A stretch of DNA of 29,372 nt. Source: Bacteroidales bacterium (GTDB lineage: Bacteria; Bacteroidota; Bacteroidia; Bacteroidales; Bacteroidaceae). The stretch lies in NCBI GenBank assembly GCA_004555425.1, contig SFID01000022.1, positions 1-29,372 of the forward strand, read 5' to 3'. A program made the translations under genes and the position numbers. The notes beneath the pieces are model-generated. The model was not told the origin of the DNA. It made no database searches and saw only the letters and a program-made list of their open reading frames with translations. Below, piece by piece: positions 23,866-29,372 of the stretch. The first letter of the stretch is position 1. Every line of letters begins with the position of its first letter.

Positions 23866-25140
23866 TTATTTGCGATTGAGTTCCCTTGCCTTTTGCAGAT
23901 CTATGCGTTCGCCTCGCATCAGGGCGATGATGAAGCAATCGGGGAAGAACTCGGCGGCAGTACGTTGGAGGCGGCGCGCCTCGTTGTAGTCGTTGGTCGC
24001 TCCATATATATGTTTATAGAGTCCCTTGTCGCGATAGGAGCGAATGGGCTTCAATCCCTTGAAGCGGGCGTCGGTCTCCGAGAGTTGGCGATCGGCCGTG
24101 AGGATTTGCACGTGGAATGTGGGTTTTTCCTTATCGGCTGCTGGTTTCTGCTTCTCGGCTGCTGGTTTCTGCTTCTCGGGCTCCGCTTTTCGGTTGGCAG
24201 GCTGCTTGGCTTCGGTATTTTTGTCCCCTTGTTTTTTGTCGGCTTCGGCAGGCGCGGGTTCGGGCTTGGCGGCGGGTTCGGGCGCTGTCTTTTCACGGGG
24301 AATCGTGCGAGCGGCCGAGGCGGGCGCACCGTGCTGCTGGCGATATTTGACGAAGGCGTTGTAGAGGCTCTGCGACATCTGGCGCACGCCCGCCTCGGAA
24401 GTGAGATACTGCTCCTCGTGGGGCGTGGAGATAAAACCGAGTTCGGTCAGCACGGAGGGCATCGAGGCATTGCGGAGTACGAGGAAACCGGCCTGATGCA
24501 CGCCCTTGTCTTTGCGGCCTGCGTGGTGCTTGTACTGACCCTGAATGAGTCGCGCCAGTTCCACGCTCTGCTGCATGTACTGGTCCTGCATCAATTCAAA
24601 GATAATGTAACTCTCCACCTTCTTGGGGTCGAAGCCTTGGTACGTTTCCTTGTAGCCTGCCTCGTAGGTGATGACACCGTTCTCGCGCTTGGCCACTTCG
24701 AGATTGGCTTGCGCGCGAGCCATACCGAGAGTATAGGTCTCCGCCCCTTGAACGGACTTGTTGTCCCCCGCCGAATTGGTGTGGATGGAGATAAAGAGGT
24801 CGGCCTTGTTCTGGTTGGCAATATCCACACGGCGTTGCAGGGGCAAGAATACATCGGTCTTGCGCGTGTAGATAACTTTCACATCGGCGCAGTTGCTTTC
24901 GACCAGTCGTCCGAAGGCCAGGGCCACGTTGAGATTGATATTCTTCTCCTTGGAGATGGTACCCACGGCACCAGGGTCGTGCCCTCCATGGCCGGCATCA
25001 ATCACCAGCACAAACTTGCCCGCATCCTCATCGGCTTGCACCGCCAGCGGGGCGCAGAGGAGGAGCAGCAAGAAGATGATGAGGGGCTTCCGAATGGGGA
25101 ACTGTGGAAGTACTTTGAAGAATTTCAGACGCACATTCAC
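23866..25140 (-). CDS. N-acetylmuramoyl-L-alanine amidase with SPOR-like C-terminus
   Basis: This protein cleaves peptide side chains from peptidoglycan in the periplasm. The signal segment (IRKPLIIFLLLLLCAPLAVQAD) is followed by an Amidase_3 domain with zinc-site motifs IDAGHGGHDPGAVG, KEKNINLN and ISIHTNS and the catalytic Glu in VLTELGFIS. A Lys/Pro/Glu-rich linker with repeats (EKQKPAAEKQKPAADKEKP) leads to a C-terminal SPOR-like domain (FHVQILTADRQL...). The frame opens at a TTG at 25176, but a promoter lies inside that extension. I therefore chose the GTG at 25140 (425 residues); the GTG at 25134 is equally possible. It is the first gene of a probable operon with the MCE and GH127-like genes. 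Confidence 0.9.
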   Translation of the reverse strand: MNVRLKFFKVLPQFPIRKPLIIFLLLLLCAPLAVQADEDAGKFVLVIDAGHGGHDPGAVGTISKEKNINLNVALAFGRLVESNCADVKVIYTRKTDVFLPLQRRVDIANQNKADLFISIHTNSAGDNKSVQGAETYTLGMARAQANLEVAKRENGVITYEAGYKETYQGFDPKKVESYIIFELMQDQYMQQSVELARLIQGQYKHHAGRKDKGVHQAGFLVLRNASMPSVLTELGFISTPHEEQYLTSEAGVRQMSQSLYNAFVKYRQQHGAPASAARTIPREKTAPEPAAKPEPAPAEADKKQGDKNTEAKQPANRKAEPEKQKPAAEKQKPAADKEKPTFHVQILTADRQLSETDARFKGLKPIRSYRDKGLYKHIYGATNDYNEARRLQRTAAEFFPDCFIIALMRGERIDLQKARELNRK

Positions 25141-25144
25141 GGGA

Positions 25145-25176
25145 CAAAAATACGATTTTTCTAAGGAACGTTTCAA
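25145..25176 (-). promoter_or_regulatory. Promoter of the amidase operon, nearly on top of the start codon
   Basis: Minus-strand TTG (25176-25174), 21 bases, TATTTTTG (25152-25145). The -7 box ends 5 bases before the GTG at 25140, so the RNA would begin at or next to the start codon (leaderless or nearly so). Confidence 0.6.
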
Positions 25177-25213
25177 GATTTACAAACCATGCGAGGGGGA
25201 TTCGGCGGAATGG

Positions 25214-25257
25214 AATAATATTGGGGGCTTTTGGGAGAAGATTCCCGCCCCAATTAT
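25214..25257 (-). terminator. Hairpin after the ABC permease gene
   Basis: Minus-strand AATAATTGGGG pairs with CCCCAATATTATT around an inner GGGA / TCCC hairpin, with small bulges. There is no T-run after it, so efficiency is uncertain. It lies about 22 bases after the permease stop and upstream of the amidase promoter. Confidence 0.5.
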
Positions 25258-25279
25258 TGGGTAGAACAAAACTGGCTGT

Positions 25280-26593
25280 CTATCGCCAGCGCACCCATTT
25301 GAGCATTTCGCGCAGGGAGGGTTTCTTGCCATACATGAGGATGCCGACGCGATAGATGCGGGCACTGATCCACACGAAGGCCATCGAGGTGGCAAAGAGG
25401 AGGCCGAGGGAGAGCACCTCTTCCCACCAGGGCACACCGAAGGGGATGCGCACCATCATGACGATGGGCGACGTCAGCGGGAATATGCTGGCCCAGAAGG
25501 CCAACGGGCCGTTGGTATTCTCCGCACTATACATAGCGGCATAGAGGCCAAAGACCATAATAAGCACCACGGGCATAATGAACTGCGAACTATCCTCTTG
25601 GGCATTGATGCTGGCTCCGACGGCGGCAAAGAAGGAGGCGTAGAGCAGGTAACCGCCGACGAAGTAGAGCACAAACATAATGCCGAGTTCTGCGTAAGGC
25701 AGACCCATCAGCGCGGACATAATCTCGGCGGCCTCGCCACCGCCAGCCTGCTGGGCCACAGCGGCCATCTGGGCGTCAGCGCCTGCCACAGCGGGCACAG
25801 CGGGCGCAGTTGAGAGGCCGAAGACGCTGCCGCAAACCAGCAAGATAATGCTGAGCATCACGCCCCAAATGGCCAGCTGCACGAAGCCCACGAGGGCCAC
25901 GCCGATAATCTTGCCCATCATCAGTTGGAAGGGTTTCACGCTCGACACCATCAGTTCGACAATGCGATTGGTCTTTTCCTCCATCACGCTCTGCATGACC
26001 ATGCCGCCGTAGCTCATCACAAACATATAGATGAGGAAGGTGAAGATGAATCCCGCGGTCATGGCGATGTACGTGTTGGAGGAAGTCTCGTCGCCCTCGG
26101 CGTTGCGCTTCACCGTGGCTATGTGGAAATCGGTCTGTATGTCGGCAATGATGGTTTCCAGTTCGGGAATATTGTAGGCGGAAAGCTTTTCGCGGCGCAC
26201 CTGTTCGCCCAGGCAGGTTTCCACATAGCTCAGGAGCTCGGCCTTGACCTCGCGCGGCGAATAGATGGTGACGGCCGTGGGATTTTTGGCCAGGTCGGCG
26301 GTTATCTGCACGACGGCTTCCACCTCGCTGTCTTCGGTGTAAAATTCGTCCTTATTGTCTGCTGTGGGCACGAAGGCGTAGTTGGCCGTTGATTTGAGGC
26401 TACCCACATAGCGGCCCGTCTTGTCAACGACCATCACGGTCTTCTGCTCATCGCCCTCAATGGTGGCCAGCATAAGGGGAACCATGATGAGGGCCGCAAA
26501 GATGAAGGGCATGAGGATGGTCAGCAGGATGAACGACTTTTTCTTGACGCGCGTCATAAATTCGCGCTGTATGATAATCCAAATCTTGCTCAT
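25280..26593 (-). CDS. ABC-2 type permease (NatB-like)
   Basis: This 437-residue inner-membrane protein has the ABC-2 export layout. A cytoplasmic start (MSKIWIIIQREFMTRVKKKSF) leads to helix 1 (about 20-43) and an extracytoplasmic domain of about 135 residues. Five further helices follow (about 170-195, 220-250, 300-325, 335-360 and 375-400). The conserved MQSVMEEKTNRIVELMVSSVKPFQLMMGKIIG segment precedes the C-terminal helices, as in NatB and related exporters. It lies 12 bases after the ATPase gene and must form one transporter with it. The substrate (Na+, a drug or a lipid) cannot be read from sequence. Confidence 0.92.
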   Translation of the reverse strand: MSKIWIIIQREFMTRVKKKSFILLTILMPFIFAALIMVPLMLATIEGDEQKTVMVVDKTGRYVGSLKSTANYAFVPTADNKDEFYTEDSEVEAVVQITADLAKNPTAVTIYSPREVKAELLSYVETCLGEQVRREKLSAYNIPELETIIADIQTDFHIATVKRNAEGDETSSNTYIAMTAGFIFTFLIYMFVMSYGGMVMQSVMEEKTNRIVELMVSSVKPFQLMMGKIIGVALVGFVQLAIWGVMLSIILLVCGSVFGLSTAPAVPAVAGADAQMAAVAQQAGGGEAAEIMSALMGLPYAELGIMFVLYFVGGYLLYASFFAAVGASINAQEDSSQFIMPVVLIMVFGLYAAMYSAENTNGPLAFWASIFPLTSPIVMMVRIPFGVPWWEEVLSLGLLFATSMAFVWISARIYRVGILMYGKKPSLREMLKWVRWR

Positions 26594-26605
26594 GGCGGGA
26601 AGGGG

Positions 26606-27535
26606 TTAAGCATTGTTGGTTTTGGGGGTCGCAGCATCGGCGCCCACGGTCTGGATAAAGATGTCGTGCATGGAGGGAACGCACTCGCGGAAGGTGCGGA
26701 TGTCCACCTGCTGGGCTAGGGCGGCGATGAGGGTGGCATTGGCGGTGTCGCCCACGGCCTTCAAGCGGTAGTGGTTCAGGCCCGAACGGGTCTGTCGCTC
26801 GCACAGTTCGTAGAGCGTGGGGTTGGCTATGATTTCTCCGGGCGTCACGACTTCGTAGATGCCTGTGCGAAAACGGCTCTTCACCTCTTGCACATTGCCG
26901 CTCAGCACCACGTGCGAATGGTTGATAAGGGCGATGTCGTCACACACCTCTTCAACGGAACTCATGTTGTGGGTGGAGAAGATGACGGTGTGGCCCTTGT
27001 CGCGCAGTTCAAGGATTTCGCGCTTGAGCAGGTCGGCATTGACGGGGTCGAAACCCGAGAAGGGTTCGTCGAAGATGAGGAGGGGCGGCTCGTGGAGGAT
27101 GGTGATGATGAACTGCACCTTCTGCTGCATACCCTTGGAGAGTTCTTCGAGTTTCTTGTCCCACCAGGGCATAATCTCAAACTTGTTGAACCAATACGTG
27201 AGGCGTTCTTTGGCCTCGGCGGCAGTGAGCCCTTTGAGGCGGGCCAGGTAGATGGCCTGCTCGCCTACTTTCATTTTCTTGTAAAGCCCACGCTCTTCGG
27301 GCAGATAGCCAATGCGCGCCACGTCCTCGGGCGCAAAGGGATGGCCGTCAAAGATGACTTCGCCGCTGTCGGGGGCTGTGATACGATTGATGATGCGGAT
27401 GAGGGTGGTCTTGCCCGCACCGTTGGGGCCGAGCAGTCCGAAAACTTTTCCGCGCGGCACCTGAATGCTGACATCGTCGAGGGCAACGTGCTCGGCGTAA
27501 CGCTTGACAATATGAGAGGCGGTCAGAAAATACAT
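26606..27535 (-). CDS. ABC transporter ATP-binding protein (NatA-like)
   Basis: This 309-residue ATPase has Walker A GPNGAGKTT (36-44), signature LSKGMQQKV, Walker B LLIFDEPFSGFDP and a switch His in FSTHNM. The additional C-terminal domain of about 80 residues (after ALINHSHVVLSG) matches the DUF4162-type tail of NatA-like exporters. It forms a two-gene operon with the permease 12 bases downstream. The start ATG at 27535 is preceded by a weak promoter (TTG, 19 bases, TACTTTAT on the minus strand, about 27551-27580). Confidence 0.94.
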   Translation of the reverse strand: MYFLTASHIVKRYAEHVALDDVSIQVPRGKVFGLLGPNGAGKTTLIRIINRITAPDSGEVIFDGHPFAPEDVARIGYLPEERGLYKKMKVGEQAIYLARLKGLTAAEAKERLTYWFNKFEIMPWWDKKLEELSKGMQQKVQFIITILHEPPLLIFDEPFSGFDPVNADLLKREILELRDKGHTVIFSTHNMSSVEEVCDDIALINHSHVVLSGNVQEVKSRFRTGIYEVVTPGEIIANPTLYELCERQTRSGLNHYRLKAVGDTANATLIAALAQQVDIRTFRECVPSMHDIFIQTVGADAATPKTNNA

Positions 27536-27603
27536 AGGGGGGTATGATAAAGTAGAAACTATAAAATTGCTTTCAACGGAAGGTAGTGTTTCTATCTTCG
27601 AAA

Positions 27604-28368
27604 CTAGGGTTGACTCTCGCCCTCAATAAAGGAATCGAGGAAAAGGTGCTCGCCATCGAACACGGCATAGGAGAACTGCGAAATCCAGTCGCCGAGGATA
27701 AGCATCCGACAGGTGCGCTGGAGCATTAGGTCGAGTTCAATGTGGCGATGGCCGAAGATGAAGAAGTTGATGTCGGGGTGCGAGCGGAGGTAGTCCTTGG
27801 CAAAGATGACGAGTTCCTCGCGGTCCTCGCCTTGATAGGGCGGTTCCTTGCCGTCTTCGCGTTTCATGCGACTGCGGCGTGCCCATTCCAGGCCAAAGGC
27901 CATGCCCCAGCGGGGATGGATGCTGGCGAAGAGGCGTTGGCACAGGCGATTGTGGAAGATGCCGCGCAGGAGCTTGAACTTGCGGTCCTTGCTGCCCAGC
28001 CCGTCGCCATGGCTCAGGTAGAAGAGGCTGCCGTAGATGTCCACCACGCTGCTCTTCGTGTGGAGCGTGACGCCGCATTCCTCTTGCAGGTAGTCGCCCA
28101 CCCACAGGTCGTGGTTGCCCGTGAAGAAATGCACCTCCACGCCCATGTCCGTCAGCTCGCTTATCTTGCCCAGCAGGCGGGTGTAGCCCTTGGGCACCAC
28201 GGTCTTGTACTCGTGCCAGAAGTCAAAGATGTCGCCGAGCAGGTAGATGGCGGCGGCTTTGTGCTTGATGCTGTCGAGGAAGTTCACCAACCGGCGCTCC
28301 TGCATACGCGCATGGGGTATGGCTAGGCTGCCCAGATGGGCATCGGAGAGGAAATATATGTTTTTCAT
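27604..28368 (-). CDS. lpxH: UDP-2,3-diacylglucosamine diphosphatase, LpxH type
   Basis: This 254-residue calcineurin-like phosphoesterase cleaves UDP-2,3-diacylglucosamine to lipid X in lipid A synthesis, at the cytoplasmic face of the inner membrane. The metal-site motifs are complete: FLSDAHLGS (D8, H10), LLGDIFDFW, FTGNHDLW, LSHGDGLG and IFGHRHIELD. The Bacteroidales form has a larger insert (LEWARRSRMKREDGKEPP). The ATG at 28368 starts the core strand, so the start is firm. The stem-loop array 28385-28540 begins about 15 bases upstream and there is no visible promoter between it and the previous gene. Co-transcription with the MIP18-like gene is therefore likely. Confidence 0.9.
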   Translation of the reverse strand: MKNIYFLSDAHLGSLAIPHARMQERRLVNFLDSIKHKAAAIYLLGDIFDFWHEYKTVVPKGYTRLLGKISELTDMGVEVHFFTGNHDLWVGDYLQEECGVTLHTKSSVVDIYGSLFYLSHGDGLGSKDRKFKLLRGIFHNRLCQRLFASIHPRWGMAFGLEWARRSRMKREDGKEPPYQGEDREELVIFAKDYLRSHPDINFFIFGHRHIELDLMLQRTCRMLILGDWISQFSYAVFDGEHLFLDSFIEGESQP

Positions 28369-28384
28369 GACTTGGGGTTTCTGC

Positions 28385-28543
28385 GGTCGCTGCGCGACCT
28401 AGTTTCTGCGGTCGCTTTGCGACCTTGAAGTATGGTCGCTTTGCGACCTAGTTTCAACAGTCGCTGCGCTCCTTAGTTTCAAGTTTCAACGGAAGCCTGC
28501 GGCTTCCTAGTTTCAACGCAGCCTGACGGCTGCTGGCTCGATA
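28385..28543. repeat. Stem-loop array 2: six short palindromes with a TAGTTTCAAC linker
   Basis: Palindromes start at 28385, 28410, 28434, 28459, 28491 and 28518. They are GGTCGC-TGC-GCGACC, then GGTCGC-TTT-GCGACC twice, an imperfect AGTCGCTGCGCTCCT, GGAAGCC-TGC-GGCTTCC and GCAGCC-TGAC-GGCTGC. The linker is CTAGTTTCAAC in most gaps. A 7-base AAGTTTC duplication lengthens the fourth gap. The last unit is followed by TGGCTCGATAG, as in array 1, on the same strand. It fills the gap between the MIP18-like gene and lpxH. Confidence 0.82.
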
Positions 28544-28572
28544 GTCTTGGCGGCTGGGGGGTCTTGCCTTCC

Positions 28573-28648
28573 TATATAATATGGCGTGGCCTTATATAAT
28601 ATGGCGTTACCTATATAATATAGTGTGGCTTATATAATATAGTGTGGC
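28573..28648. repeat. Four TATATAATAT repeats, 19-20 bp apart
   Basis: TATATAATAT starts at 28573, 28593, 28612 and 28631. GGCGT follows the first two and AGTGT the last two. It lies between array 2 and the stop codon of the MIP18-like gene. Confidence 0.8.
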
Positions 28649-28653
28649 GGGGG

Positions 28654-28974
28654 CTACATAAATCCTAGTTCTAGTTTTGCCTCTTCGCTCATCATGTCCT
28701 TATCCCATTCGGGCTCAAAGACCAGTTCGAGTTTCACATCGTTGATGCCTTCGATACCTGCCAATTTCAGCCGCACGTCTTCGGCAATGAAATCCGCGGC
28801 GGGGCAATTTGGGGCCGTGAGGGTCATATCCACTTCTAGATTGCCCTCGTCGGAAAGTTCAATGCGATAAATCAGTCCCAAGTTGTACACGTCAACAGGT
28901 ATCTCGGGGTCGTATACGGTTTTGAGCACTTCGATGATGCGCTCTTCCAACTTGATTTTTTCTTCTGCGGTCAT
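28654..28974 (-). CDS. MIP18/SufT-like iron-sulfur assembly protein
   Basis: This 106-residue single-domain protein of the MIP18 (DUF59) family opens with LEERIIEVLKTVYDPEIPVDVYNLGLIY. The conserved DPEIP and the LTAPNCPAAD motif carry the family's reactive Cys. The C-terminus EPEWDKDMMSEEAKLELG is the usual one in bacterial members. Such proteins help mature Fe-S proteins in the cytoplasm. No suf genes are adjacent here. An exact -7 box TAACTTTG lies at 29028-29021 upstream. lpxH follows after 285 bases of repeats and is probably in the same transcript. Confidence 0.93.
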   Translation of the reverse strand: MTAEEKIKLEERIIEVLKTVYDPEIPVDVYNLGLIYRIELSDEGNLEVDMTLTAPNCPAADFIAEDVRLKLAGIEGINDVKLELVFEPEWDKDMMSEEAKLELGFM

Positions 28975-29020
28975 AATATTTCTTGATTGATGGGCAACAT
29001 GAGCACAGCCCTTAGGCAGG

Positions 29021-29028
29021 CAAAGTTA
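29021..29028 (-). promoter_or_regulatory. -7 box of the MIP18-like gene
   Basis: TAACTTTG on the minus strand matches TAnnTTTG. A clear -33 TTTG is missing. The leader to the ATG at 28974 would be about 40 bases. Confidence 0.5.
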
Positions 29029-29159
29029 CTACAATTCTTTGAGACATTATCCCCCTACGTGCGAAAAACAACATAAGGGGCGCGCATCGGAAGGCCCACC
29101 TACAAATCCCGCCTCGTAATATAACACATCGCGGAGGCCAGGGTGTGCAAAACTCGTCT

Positions 29160-29193
29160 TTTAACATTTCACGGAATGTTGCGAAATGTTAAA
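29160..29193. promoter_or_regulatory. Operator-like palindrome of copy B
   Basis: TTTAACATTTCAC pairs with GCGAAATGTTAAA with one mismatch; two G-T pairs extend it towards a 4-base centre. It ends 4 bases before the -33 box. Compared with copy A, an A-T pair has become T-A, so the palindrome is kept while the sequence changes. Confidence 0.65.
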
Positions 29194-29197
29194 GCGA

Positions 29198-29229
29198 TTT
29201 GCATTTCGCGCGAAAATGTATTATCTTTG
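29198..29229 (+). promoter_or_regulatory. Promoter of copy B
   Basis: TTTG (29198-29201), 20 bases, TATCTTTG (29222-29229): full Bacteroidetes consensus, identical boxes and spacing to copy A. Confidence 0.75.
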
Positions 29230-29237
29230 TACTAGCG

Positions 29238-29280
29238 AAGAGGAAAGAGCCCTGAACACGGGGTTTTTTCCTCTTTTTTT
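29238..29280 (+). terminator. Terminator hairpin just after the copy B promoter
   Basis: AAGAGGAAAGAGCCC (29238-29252) pairs with GGGTTTTTTCCTCTT (29261-29275) over 15 positions, two of them G-U, across an 8-base loop. Five more Ts follow. Confidence 0.8.
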
Positions 29281-29372
29281 GGCCATTATAAAGGAAGAAA
29301 TACATCGGAAGTTGGAAATTCTAGATGCTTTTGCGGATTTTCTAAATGCTTTTGCGGAAATTTTCTTGGCTT

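Larger units (their letters stand above)
29113..29372 (+). ncRNA. Copy B of the palindrome-promoter-terminator element, cut by the window end
   Basis: This repeats 7277-7012 in inverted orientation. In order it has CCTCGTAATATAA, a palindrome (29160-29193), a promoter (29198-29201 and 29222-29229), a terminator hairpin (29238-29252 with 29261-29275, then Ts) and a tail with two 21-bp direct repeats of the ATGCTTTTGCGGA type (about 29323-29364). The predicted RNA from about 29235 to 29278 is about 45 bases. No frame is shared with copy A. What follows lies outside the window, so an attenuated leader of a downstream gene remains possible. Confidence 0.6.

Noticed and set aside
7012..29372. Composite transposon bounded by inverted copies A and B
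   Set aside because: The interval holds housekeeping genes (alaS, fhs, lpxH) and no transposase; the copies look like dispersed repeats.

Overview
The window looks like a chromosomal stretch of a Prevotella-like member of the Bacteroidales. The evidence is promoters of the Bacteroidetes type (TTTG, about 20 bases, then TAnnTTTG), a TonB-type outer-membrane receptor with a carboxypeptidase-like N-terminal domain, LytS/LytTR two-component genes, an exported GH2 beta-galactosidase, and an LpxH of the calcineurin-like type. Coding DNA is fairly GC-rich. The gaps between genes are AT-rich or made of short-period repeats. I see no phage, plasmid, insertion-sequence, rRNA, tRNA or CRISPR locus.

Layout. 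1-111: 5' end of an unidentified minus-strand gene. 624-1535 (-): sugar-1-phosphate nucleotidyltransferase-like protein. 1843-6817 (+): consensus promoter, leader with 21-bp repeats, ABC ATPase, six-helix membrane protein, YtrA-type GntR regulator and an outer-membrane receptor. 6818-7591: non-coding block with a terminator, copy A of a 260-bp promoter/hairpin element, a stem-loop array and 14-bp repeats. 7592-8506 (-): DUF2752 and GYF/CD225 membrane proteins. 8930-12931 (+): very large beta-galactosidase with lectin-like N-terminal domains. 13204-16539 (+): LytS kinase, LytTR regulator and a frameshifted exported carbohydrate-binding-type gene. 16540-17091: a second repeat-rich block. 17092-28974 (-): fhs, alaS, a truncated GH127-like protein, an MCE/MlaD protein, an N-acetylmuramoyl-L-alanine amidase, a NatAB-like ABC exporter, LpxH and a MIP18/SufT-like Fe-S assembly protein. 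28975-29372: copy B of the 260-bp element, inverted relative to copy A and running off the window end.

The genes are mostly envelope maintenance (amidase, MCE lipid transport, LpxH, two ABC systems), core metabolism and translation (fhs, alaS, Fe-S assembly), glycan use (GH2, receptor) and signalling (LytS/LytTR, GntR).

The least explained material is non-coding. (1) Two copies of an element made of a 15-bp-stem palindrome, a perfect promoter and an immediate 15-bp terminator hairpin, with compensatory base changes between copies. (2) Two arrays of six different short palindromes spaced about 25 bp apart by a TAGTTTCAAC linker, with the same last unit and polarity. (3) A roughly 37-bp-arm inverted repeat enclosing four 22-bp repeats. 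(4) Short tandem repeats in several gaps (periods 9, 10, 14, 19-20, 21, 22 and 61 bp).
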